A stretch of DNA of 14,603 bases from positions 1 through 14,603 of the forward strand of contig DAIPHL010000044.1 of NCBI GenBank assembly GCA_036771375.1, written 5' to 3'. The translations under genes and the position numbers were made by a program. The stretch comes from DAIPHL01 sp036771375 (GTDB taxonomy: Bacteria; Synergistota; Synergistia; Synergistales; Synergistaceae). Positions within the stretch are counted from its first letter, which is position 1, and the number at the start of each line of letters is the position of its first letter. The notes beneath the pieces were generated by a model. It did no database searches, was not told where the DNA came from, and saw nothing but the letters and a program-made list of their open reading frames with translations. Positions 1-7,715 of the stretch are shown in pieces.

Positions 1-3000
1 GGTCCGCGAACGTATGGATCAGTTCTCTTGCCATGATGTTCGAGGCACCGCTCTCCTGTGCCGCGACGAACGCCTTTACCGTATACTCTCCGGATGCATG
101 GGATGCGGGTTCGTATTGGAAGGAAACCGTTGTCGTCCCCTGCGGCCCGGTCGTCGAGATGCCCTCGATCACGTAGTACCTGCCGTCCGCGATGCCGGAG
201 ACGCCGGTGACGTCGCTTGCCGTGACGGAGTTCCCATCGTAGACGATCGTTCCACCCGTTCCGTTTTCGGGCTCGACGATCTGTACGTACATCTTTCCGT
301 CCACGATCGTGGCGTTCTGTCCGTCCGCGGCGTTTGCGATGTCGATCTCGATCGGTATTCCGTTCGCGCTCTCGCTCTCCGTCGCTCCCTCGATGGTCGT
401 GCTCAGTTCGGGCTTGTCCGAGACGGGCGTGATCGTGGGGTTGACTCCGTCAACCTGTGCTTCCGTCTTGCCGCCGGTCGAGACCGTCGCCTCGATCTTC
501 GCGCTCAGGGAGAAGCTCTGTCCCGGGTTGTTCGGGTTGTCGTTCCAGTGCTCCGGGAGCTTGACGGAGATCGTGTCGATCAGAGTGTCCAGATTTGCCG
601 CGCCCTGGTATCCGGCCCTCCAGACGCCGGGATTGACCTCCGTCATCCCGATGACCTCCGTCCCCTCCGGCAAGTTGGTGAGGGTGATGAAGAATTTTTC
701 GCCGGGGTCCCACGTCGAGGGGTCTGCCGGCCGCGTGAATCCGAATTCGACGAGATCCTTGAGCGGGATCGTCGCGTCTTCGAGCACCGTCGGGTTGAGG
801 GCGACCGCAGTGACCTTGGACGCTTCGTATACCCCAGGCCCGTCGTCCGGGTCGATCACCAGCTTCAGTCCGGCGTCCGATAGACGCTGCTCCTCGGCTT
901 CGCCGTCGCGGGTATAGGCCGTCACCGTGAGCTCGTATTCTTCATACGTCGTATCGAAAAGGCCGGCGCTGTTGTCGGCCGTGAAGTGAAGTGTCTGGAC
1001 AAGTTCTCCGTTCGAGGGGAAGAGTTGGTCTGCCGGCACTTTCCAGACGCCGTTGTAGCTTCCCTGGTCGTCGGGCGCGTAGCCGATGTAGCTTCCTCCC
1101 TCGATGGTCAGGCCGGCGGGAACCCCGCTCACGAGGAAGTACTCCAGTTTTTCGTTCCCATCCGTGTCCGGCAGGTTCCCGGTCGAGTCGGGGTCGTTCT
1201 GCTGGCTCACCTTGACGTCGATGCTGAAGGTCGCGTCGTCCTTCAACGTCACCAGATTCTTCGTCGTGTCGACGACGCAGTCGGGATCTGTCGTCGCGTA
1301 GTTCGAGAGTGCCGTCACGGTCCCATCCGTGACCGGAGCGAGCGACAGGGTGTACGTCGCCGTCCGGGTATCGGAGACGGATGCGAGCGTTCCGTCGGCC
1401 GAGGGATCGGTCACCTCGTATCGGATGTCGAAGTTGACCGTACCGGAGAAGTTCGGTCCGCCCTTCGCGTAGACGTCGTTCAGCTGGCCTGCATCGATCT
1501 TGTACCAGCCGTCCTGGGCCACGAGCGGGACACCTCCTGCCGAGAGGATCACACCCGCTGCATTGACCTGAGCTGCGTCGAGCCAGACGTAGTTGATCAC
1601 TTCGTCCGTGTCGCCTCCTCCGTGGACGATGTCGAACTCGAGTTTGACCTGCTCGTCCTCCTTGCCGGATGTGGCAAGATCGATCGCCGCCTCGGGCGTG
1701 GGTTGGACGGAGATGGATATCGGTTTTACGACCTCCTTGGCGTCTCCATCGTTCTCCGTGGTGACGGCCTTGACCTGCACGTTGATCGTTCCGCTGTAGT
1801 TCGGTTTTACGACGATCGAGGCGGCGCCGCTGTCGTAGTCGTCCTTCGTGATGCTCCATTGGCGGGTTTCACCCTCTCCTCCGAGAAGCGTGCCGCCCTG
1901 CAGGTCGAAATCGGCCTCGAGGCCCGTGACCACGAGGGAGAGTGTCTCCGACCCGTCGACGTCGGAGAGCGAGGCCGTGAACGCATCTTTCAGGGCGATC
2001 TTGCCGAGCGCCGCCTCGACATCTCTCTCCGAAGTGGTGAGATCGCTTGTGGTAAGCGTCGGCAGGTCGGCGACTCCCTTGATCTGAACGGGAAGCTGAA
2101 GGACCGTGGGCGCGGACTCCCCTCCGTAGACCGCCCCGCCGATCGTCATCCTGTCGACCGAGACGGCGCTGACCTTCAGTTCGAAGTTCGCGTTGCTGTC
2201 CTGTGGCGCCTGAATCGTGAAGGGCGCGTCTTTGTCGAAGTTCTCGATCGTGATCTTTCCATTCGTCGGCGTGAGCTCGTTCCCATTGTATACGAGCTTT
2301 GCCCCGTCGGGAATATCCTCGATCGTGACGTTGAACGTCTCCCCTGGGTCCGTGCTCGTGGGGCGAAGATCCAAATCGATCGGTTCGTCCTCCTTCCCGA
2401 TCGCCTGCGCACGCGCGAAGGTCACGGGGTCCGGCACCGGCTCTACGACGAGATTCGTCAGCTCGGCTTTGCCGGAGACGGCCGTTGCCTTCTGTCCCGT
2501 TTCGGGGTCGATGTCCTCCGTGAGAGCCTGTACCGTGATCTTGAAGAGCCCCGCAACGCCGGGCGGCGCCTGGAACTGGAGGGTGTCGAGGAACTCCACT
2601 GGAACCCTGACCGGAGTGCCGGAGAAGGTAACGGTTCGGACCGTTCCCGAGGCGTCGGTGTAGAAGAACTTCGATCCGTTCGCGGAGTTTTCAACTCCCT
2701 GCCATTCCAGGATCTCCGGTTTCAGGTAGGCGTATGTCCGTTCGTACAGGCTGCCCGACGGGCCCTGATCCTGATCTTTGTTGCTCCAGCCGTCTTTGAG
2801 GTTGAAACCCTCGCTGTTCAGGTCGAAAAGCACGTCCTCTCTCATGAGAGTCGAATAGACATGATTGCCCATTATGGAGAGGTCCGGCTGCCCGTCGCCG
2901 TCGGAGTCGACGCCCTCCTTTTCCGCGACCGGCGTGACTTCGACCTTGAGGTCGAGCGTCTTCGTGCCTTCGACCTCGGTGATGTTCGGGTCTCCCGCAT

Positions 3001-6000
3001 ATTTTACGCTGTCCACGGTCGTCACGTCGACTGTCAGGCGCGCGTCACTGGCGGAGTGTGCCGGCGGAGTGATCGTGTAATTCAGGTAATGCCCGTTTGC
3101 GATGGCGTCTCCTTCGAGGGAGAATGTGCCGCCGGCGACGGTGACTTCCGCTCCGGCCTGGTCCTTCACGGTCCACCCGTCCGGGATGTCGCGGACCTCG
3201 ATCTTCGTGATCTTCTCCGGGTTTGCGCCGGGGTTTACGCTCGTATCCGTCACCCTGAGTCCGGAGAGGAATTTGTTCGTCTGCCCCGTGGGAAGGGTGG
3301 AATCGTGCCTGGTGTCCTCCGGCATCGTGATGTCGCTGATGGCGACGTCTCCTGCGACCGGTGCGACCTCGTCGAAGTTCAGCGTGACCGTCGCGTCCTT
3401 CTCGGGAGCGAAGGCCCCGGTGTCGGGGTCTTTGTCCTGCGCCACCAGGCGGACGGTTGTGCTGCCCAGTGCTCCGCTCAGATCGGTCGCCGCGCCGACG
3501 TAGATAGGTGGAATGGCGGCTGGATCCTGCGTCAGATCGATGATGAACTTGCCGCCCTCCTCCGTGTAGGGCTCCATCCGATTTCCATCCTTGAATACCT
3601 GCAACTTGCCGCCGAGGGAGTCGATTTCAAGCCATCTCTTCTCGCTGTTGTCGGTGGTGTCGCCCAGAAACGACGCTGCGAGAAGAGTCGCGATGTCGAA
3701 CGTGCCCTCCTCGACGAGGTTGGTGACGGTGTACGTGGTGCCTCCGTCTATCGTCAGGCCGACGGGGTCGGTGACGGCCTGGACCGTGACCTTGACGTTG
3801 GCCGTCGAGGTCGCGCCATCGACGTTCGGGAGTTTTGCCCCGTTGTCGTCGACCTCGTAGGAGGTCGCGGAGACCTTGACGGTGAAGTCCACTCCGCTGT
3901 CTTTCGGCGGAAGCACCATGAGCGACTCGTACTCGTCTTTTGTCATCTGAATGACGCCTGGTTCGTCCGCTCCGTTGACGTACGGTTGATCGGTCAGCAG
4001 GATTCTGACGGAGCCGTTCTCCGTCGGAGATTTCCAAATTTCCGTACCGTCGGGCTTGTAGAGCGTGACTTCCTTGGGAATACCGCTCAACGTGATGGCG
4101 CCGAGACGTTCCGGGCTGTCGTGGGGATCGCCGGAGCCGGTCAGATCGGTCGCGTCCGTGATCGACGGGGCCTTCAGGCCGAGCGGGACACGGGTATCCT
4201 CCGGTGTCGTGACGTTTCCGCCGGGCAGGGCCGGTTTGTCGGAGATCGGCGTGACGGAGAGCGTAAGCGTCCGGGTCCCGTCCGTTCCGCCGAACGCCTG
4301 GCCACCGCTGGTCGCCGTGTAGGTGACCACCGGTCCCGGTCCGCTGTAATTCGTGGCGGGATTGAAGGTGTAGTTTCCGTCGGACGTGATCTGGAAGGTT
4401 CCAATGGTTTTCCCCTCGCCGTTGACGATCTCTACCGGCGTGCCGCCGGGCGTGAACTCGCCGGTCACTCCGCCGATCGTGAACTTGCTGATTTCCAGTT
4501 GCTCCCCGGCATCGGGGTCCTGGGTGGCCGCCTCGAAGACGTTTCCGGTCTTGGGCCCGTCCTCCGGAGTGGATGTCACGATGTCCGGTGCCAACGCGCC
4601 CATGTCGTTCGTCCCGGTGACGGTGATTTTCAGGGTCGTCGTCGCCGTTCCGCCCTTGTCGTCCGTGATCGTGTAGGTAAACGTGTCGGTCTTGGTATCG
4701 CCCTCCGCGATGGAGTTCGCCTTGTCCTCGTCGAGCGTGAAGGTGTAGCTTCCGTCCTCCTCGATGACGACCTTCCCGTACGTTCCGACGATCTCCGTGC
4801 CCACGCCGCCCGTGACGGGAGAGCTTTCCTCTCCCGCCGCGACGCCGGATACCTTGATGGTGTCTCCGTCCGGATCGCTGTCGACCCCGGGCGAGCCTTC
4901 GATGACGTTGCCGGTTGCGGGGACGGGATCGCCCTCCGTGACGCGGTTTTCGTCCGGTAGGGCGACCGGAGGATCGTTCGTCCCGGTGACGGTGATTTTC
5001 AGGGTCGTCGTCGCCGTTCCGCCCTTGTCGTCCGTGATCGTGTAGGTAAACGTGTCGGTCTTGGTATCGCCCTCCGCGATGGAGTTCGCCTTGTCCTCGT
5101 CGAGCGTGAAGGTGTAGCTTCCGTCCTCCTCGATGACGACCTTCCCGTACGTTCCGACGATCTCCGTGCCCACGCCGCCCGTGACGGGAGAGCTTTCCTC
5201 TCCCGCCGCGACGCCGGATACCTTGATGGTGTCTCCGTCCGGATCGCTGTCGACCCCGGGCGAGCCTTCGATGACGTTGCCGGTTGCGGGGACGGGATCA
5301 CCCTCCGTGACGTGGTTTTCGTCCGGTAGGGCGACCGGGGGATCGTTCGCCGGTCCCGGCGGAGGCCCGGAAGGTCCTCCCGGCCCGGATGGTCCCGACG
5401 GGGGAAGCGGTTCCGGTTGAGGTTCCGGGATTGGATCGGGCATCGGCGGCGGAGGCGGCTCCGGGATTGGATCGGGTATCGGTGGCAGAGGCTGCTCCGG
5501 TTGGGGGGTGGGTGTGGGGACGTCGGGTTTTATGTCGAAGGGCAGTGGCGTGTCGTCGGTGAGAAACGGCATGAAATCGTCTTCGCCCTGCGAGGGAGGA
5601 TAGTCGATCTCCGCACCGTACAGGGGAAATTTGACCCGGTCCATGTCGAACGTGTAAGCGATGCGGGGATTCTCCGTATGGCGTCCACGGAAGGAGAAGA
5701 CCTCGTTCGCGTCGCGGCCGAGGTTTCCCGCGTCGAAAAACCGCATGTCCATCAGGTAGTCCGCCCTGGGGGCGCGGAAGAAGCTGAACCCGGTCGCTTT
5801 TGCGTTGCCCTCCGAGGTGTCCTGTGCATTTTCGTCGAGCAACGGCTGTTCCGAAGAAAGCGTTTCCGGCGTCGCCGTCGGGTCGGGCGTCTCTCCGGGC
5901 GCCGCGAACGGCGTCATGTTTTCGGGGGTCACGACGAGCGAGTGGTTTGGCGGGATCTCGAAATCGGCGCCCGAGGGGTCTTCGAATTGAACCGTACCGT

Positions 6001-6133
6001 TCCGGGTGATCAGCATATCCCCCTGATGAACGATGTCTCCCGCTTTGATCGTCTTGAGCGTTCCGTCCGGTAACCGGACGAACGCCTCTCCCTCTACCTT
6101 CAATACCTTAAGTGCCAGCATTGTCTGTGCCAT
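1..6133 (-). CDS. Giant LapA-like type I secreted adhesin with N-terminal retention module, 3' end outside window
   Basis: Reads from ATG at 6133 with no stop to the left edge (2044 codons; C-terminus missing). I checked the frame at 4603, 2845, 940 and 34. AGGAG (6146-6142) lies 8 bases before the ATG. Residues about 4-70 resemble the retention module of LapA-type adhesins, which lodges in the outer-membrane channel and keeps the protein on the cell. Residues 71-200 are a linker and 203-266 a proline-rich stalk. Two VCBS-like domains of 123 residues follow (263-385 and 386-508), each with a DSDPDGD calcium-type motif. From 509 onward come about ten divergent Ig/cadherin-like modules, many ending in a V-x-P-x-x-D-x-P linker (for example around D632, D789, D1356, D1906). 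D1076-S-D-G-D-G-Q-P-D1084 looks like an EF-hand-type loop. The RTX repeats and secretion signal expected at the C-terminus lie outside the window. No canonical LapG cleavage site (TAAG/PAAG) is seen; the nearest is A77-A78-P-G. Inferred role: adhesion and biofilm, exported by the upstream transporter. Confidence 0.93.
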   Translation of the reverse strand, partial: MAQTMLALKVLKVEGEAFVRLPDGTLKTIKAGDIVHQGDMLITRNGTVQFEDPSGADFEIPPNHSLVVTPENMTPFAAPGETPDPTATPETLSSEQPLLDENAQDTSEGNAKATGFSFFRAPRADYLMDMRFFDAGNLGRDANEVFSFRGRHTENPRIAYTFDMDRVKFPLYGAEIDYPPSQGEDDFMPFLTDDTPLPFDIKPDVPTPTPQPEQPLPPIPDPIPEPPPPPMPDPIPEPQPEPLPPSGPSGPGGPSGPPPGPANDPPVALPDENHVTEGDPVPATGNVIEGSPGVDSDPDGDTIKVSGVAAGEESSPVTGGVGTEIVGTYGKVVIEEDGSYTFTLDEDKANSIAEGDTKTDTFTYTITDDKGGTATTTLKITVTGTNDPPVALPDENRVTEGDPVPATGNVIEGSPGVDSDPDGDTIKVSGVAAGEESSPVTGGVGTEIVGTYGKVVIEEDGSYTFTLDEDKANSIAEGDTKTDTFTYTITDDKGGTATTTLKITVTGTNDMGALAPDIVTSTPEDGPKTGNVFEAATQDPDAGEQLEISKFTIGGVTGEFTPGGTPVEIVNGEGKTIGTFQITSDGNYTFNPATNYSGPGPVVTYTATSGGQAFGGTDGTRTLTLSVTPISDKPALPGGNVTTPEDTRVPLGLKAPSITDATDLTGSGDPHDSPERLGAITLSGIPKEVTLYKPDGTEIWKSPTENGSVRILLTDQPYVNGADEPGVIQMTKDEYESLMVLPPKDSGVDFTVKVSATSYEVDDNGAKLPNVDGATSTANVKVTVQAVTDPVGLTIDGGTTYTVTNLVEEGTFDIATLLAASFLGDTTDNSEKRWLEIDSLGGKLQVFKDGNRMEPYTEEGGKFIIDLTQDPAAIPPIYVGAATDLSGALGSTTVRLVAQDKDPDTGAFAPEKDATVTLNFDEVAPVAGDVAISDITMPEDTRHDSTLPTGQTNKFLSGLRVTDTSVNPGANPEKITKIEVRDIPDGWTVKDQAGAEVTVAGGTFSLEGDAIANGHYLNYTITPPAHSASDARLTVDVTTVDSVKYAGDPNITEVEGTKTLDLKVEVTPVAEKEGVDSDGDGQPDLSIMGNHVYSTLMREDVLFDLNSEGFNLKDGWSNKDQDQGPSGSLYERTYAYLKPEILEWQGVENSANGSKFFYTDASGTVRTVTFSGTPVRVPVEFLDTLQFQAPPGVAGLFKITVQALTEDIDPETGQKATAVSGKAELTNLVVEPVPDPVTFARAQAIGKEDEPIDLDLRPTSTDPGETFNVTIEDIPDGAKLVYNGNELTPTNGKITIENFDKDAPFTIQAPQDSNANFELKVSAVSVDRMTIGGAVYGGESAPTVLQLPVQIKGVADLPTLTTSDLTTSERDVEAALGKIALKDAFTASLSDVDGSETLSLVVTGLEADFDLQGGTLLGGEGETRQWSITKDDYDSGAASIVVKPNYSGTINVQVKAVTTENDGDAKEVVKPISISVQPTPEAAIDLATSGKEDEQVKLEFDIVHGGGDTDEVINYVWLDAAQVNAAGVILSAGGVPLVAQDGWYKIDAGQLNDVYAKGGPNFSGTVNFDIRYEVTDPSADGTLASVSDTRTATYTLSLAPVTDGTVTALSNYATTDPDCVVDTTKNLVTLKDDATFSIDVKVSQQNDPDSTGNLPDTDGNEKLEYFLVSGVPAGLTIEGGSYIGYAPDDQGSYNGVWKVPADQLFPSNGELVQTLHFTADNSAGLFDTTYEEYELTVTAYTRDGEAEEQRLSDAGLKLVIDPDDGPGVYEASKVTAVALNPTVLEDATIPLKDLVEFGFTRPADPSTWDPGEKFFITLTNLPEGTEVIGMTEVNPGVWRAGYQGAANLDTLIDTISVKLPEHWNDNPNNPGQSFSLSAKIEATVSTGGKTEAQVDGVNPTITPVSDKPELSTTIEGATESESANGIPIEIDIANAADGQNATIVDGKMYVQIVEPENGTGGTIVYDGNSVTASDVTGVSGIADGRYYVIEGISTTGPQGTTTVSFQYEPASHASGEYTVKAFVAAQESGASNIMARELIHTFAD
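4605..5349 (-). repeat. Two-copy 369-bp tandem repeat encoding identical VCBS-type modules
   Basis: Positions 4605-4980 and 4974-5349 match with a 369-base period (123 codons). I count three mismatches over about 376 bases: 4931/5300, 4944/5313 and 4969/5338. Only one changes the protein, His in the first copy against Arg in the second (the residue after Glu-Asn in the D-E-N-x-V-T segment); the other two are synonymous. The rest of the adhesin's modules are strongly diverged, so this duplication is recent or is kept uniform by gene conversion. In-frame units of this kind can change copy number by recombination and so alter adhesin length. Confidence 0.97.
5425..5500 (-). repeat. Short repeat in the proline-rich stalk
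   Basis: Inside the adhesin gene the motif PDPIPEP occurs twice, 12 residues apart (about residues 220-226 and 232-238). At DNA level the 10-mer ttggatcggg recurs at 5431 and 5467, a 36-base period. It is embedded in a Pro/Glu/Gly-rich stretch from residue 203 to 266. Such segments act as stiff stalks or wall and membrane spanners; that role is inference. Confidence 0.75.
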
Positions 6134-6292
6134 GTCAACCTCTCCTTAGTTTTCCGAGTAATCCTTCTCCACCGTCGGCAGGGCGGAGAAACGAAGGAAA
6201 AACGCATATACCCTGTTTTGCAACGGTCATCGACCGAAAGAATGGCCGACATTCGGCGTATGATTCGAACGGGCAAAGCGGAATTTTCATGT
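6134..6292 (-). promoter_or_regulatory. Intergenic gap between fusion-protein gene and adhesin, with adhesin ribosome binding site
   Basis: This is the only sizeable gap in the minus-strand operon. It holds the adhesin ribosome binding site (AAGGAGAGG in the mRNA, ending about 6 bases before the ATG at 6133). I see a small 5-bp hairpin (6224-6236) with no T tract, so no convincing terminator. No good minus 35/minus 10 pair was found. The adhesin may therefore be read through from the upstream genes, but a weak internal promoter is not excluded. Confidence 0.5.
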
Positions 6293-7714
6293 TCAGCGCT
6301 CCCGGAGCGCGTTTGCCTTTGCGCGCAGCAACGGCCGTAGGAGATAACTCAGAATGCTCCTCTTGCCGGTCTTGATATCGATCTGTGCAACCATGCCCGG
6401 AAGGATGGGGAGTCCTTCCCCGAAATCCGTCCGTTCGATCTTCACGCGCGCCCGATAGTAGGTCGTTCCTTTTTCGTCCGTGATCGTATCGGGCGTAATG
6501 GATTCGATCACGCCCTGCACACCGCCGTAGACGGCGTATTCGTAAGCGGTGAACTTGACGATCGCCTCCTGCCCGGGACGGATAAACGCCCTGTCCCGGG
6601 GCGAGAGCTGCGTTTCGACGAAGAGGGCCTCTTCGTCCGGGACGATCTCGGCCACCAGACCGCCCGGCATGATCACCGCGCCGGTCGTGTTCACGGCGAG
6701 CCGCTTCACCGTTCCCCTGATGGGAGAGCGGATTTCCGAATGTACAATCCGGTCGGACAGAGCCTTGTTTCCCTCGGATAAGCTTTCCAGCTCGCCGAGA
6801 GTCGCGTTGAGCTCGTTTCGCCAGAGCGATTTCGTCCGAAAATCCAGTTCTCTCAGTTGTCCCTCCCCCTCTTGAATGGAGGCCTTGATCCGGGAGATCT
6901 GGGCCGCGGCCTGGCTCCGGTCCGATTTGGCCTGGGCAAGCGCTCTCTCCAGTCTCATGACCTCGACTTTGGGAATGGCTCCGCTCTCCAGAAGAGGACG
7001 CGTCATATTCAGCTCCTGCTCGGCCAGGCTGCGCGACTGTGATGCATGAGAGTACCGCGCGTTCGCTTCCACGAGCTCCTGCCGCTTCTGACGAATCTGT
7101 TCCCTGATTATGTCGGTGCGCGAGGAGAGCTCCTGCAGGTTCGTCTGGTACAGCTTGCGTTCGTTTTCCACGATTTCCGGTATCGCGCTGCACAGATTTT
7201 CCGGCGGCGAAAAAGGAGAGCCGGAGCTCAGGGCTTGGAGGCGGGCCGCTTTCGCTTGGAGCGAGAGGACTTTCGCCTGTTGTTGACCGAGCATCGAATC
7301 GAAACGAACCGGATCTACACGGATCAGAACCGCTCCTTTTTCGACCCGATCCGCCTCCTTGACGAGAATCGCCTCGACCAGGCCCCCATCGACGGATTGA
7401 ACGGCCTGGGTCCCCGATTGAGCGACCGCCTTTCCCGTTCCGCTCACCACCTCGTCGAGGGGAGCCAGGGCGGCCCAGGCCAAAAGCGCCAGGAACGTGA
7501 TCGCGATGACGTAGATGAGCCTGCGCCCTCTCGTCGGATTTTGTTCCTCGAACGTCCAGGCGCTGTCCACGGTCCAGTCCCCACAGCTTCGTGTCTCACC
7601 GGGCGAGGTGAGTTTGGCGACGGATGCGCCCGTCAGGCTCTTTCCGCATCTCTCCATGTATTCCACGAGGCGTCCGAGACGCCTGAATCCTTTTTCTTCG
7701 ATGGGGCGAACCAT
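6293..7714 (-). CDS. HlyD/LapC family membrane fusion (periplasmic adaptor) protein
   Basis: 473 residues, the usual size for the family. It bridges the inner-membrane ABC transporter and the outer-membrane channel in type I secretion. A cytoplasmic N-terminal stretch of about 62 residues is followed by one membrane helix (about 66-85) and the family-typical A-P-L-D-E-V-V-S-G-x-G-K segment. A lipoyl-like half lies at about 101-135 and a long coiled-coil hairpin at about 138-320. The second lipoyl half starts with R-S-P-I-R-G-T-V, and a beta-barrel domain follows. The C-terminal G-M-V-A-Q-I-D-I-K-T-G-K-R-S-I-L segment is an HlyD hallmark. The ATG at 7714 lies one base past the transporter's TGA, and its AAGGAGG ribosome site is inside that gene's end, so translation is probably coupled. 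The N-terminal extension is somewhat long; a later Met (residue 20) is a possible start. The gene is intact. Confidence 0.94.
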   Translation of the reverse strand: MVRPIEEKGFRRLGRLVEYMERCGKSLTGASVAKLTSPGETRSCGDWTVDSAWTFEEQNPTRGRRLIYVIAITFLALLAWAALAPLDEVVSGTGKAVAQSGTQAVQSVDGGLVEAILVKEADRVEKGAVLIRVDPVRFDSMLGQQQAKVLSLQAKAARLQALSSGSPFSPPENLCSAIPEIVENERKLYQTNLQELSSRTDIIREQIRQKRQELVEANARYSHASQSRSLAEQELNMTRPLLESGAIPKVEVMRLERALAQAKSDRSQAAAQISRIKASIQEGEGQLRELDFRTKSLWRNELNATLGELESLSEGNKALSDRIVHSEIRSPIRGTVKRLAVNTTGAVIMPGGLVAEIVPDEEALFVETQLSPRDRAFIRPGQEAIVKFTAYEYAVYGGVQGVIESITPDTITDEKGTTYYRARVKIERTDFGEGLPILPGMVAQIDIKTGKRSILSYLLRPLLRAKANALRER

Positions 7715-7715
7715 C

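Noticed and set aside
942..1859. Minus-strand 305-codon open frame
   Set aside because: Overlaps the adhesin on the same strand in another frame and is highly Arg-rich; a frame shadow.
986..4960. Plus-strand open frame of 1324 codons
   Set aside because: It lies wholly antisense to the adhesin. Its protein is Arg/Val/Asp-rich with no domain pattern, while the minus frame gives clear VCBS and Ig-like modules. High GC codon bias keeps the opposite strand open.
6224..6236. Small hairpin between the fusion-protein gene and the adhesin as a terminator
   Set aside because: Only 5 bp with a 3-base loop and no T tract, so it is unlikely to stop transcription.
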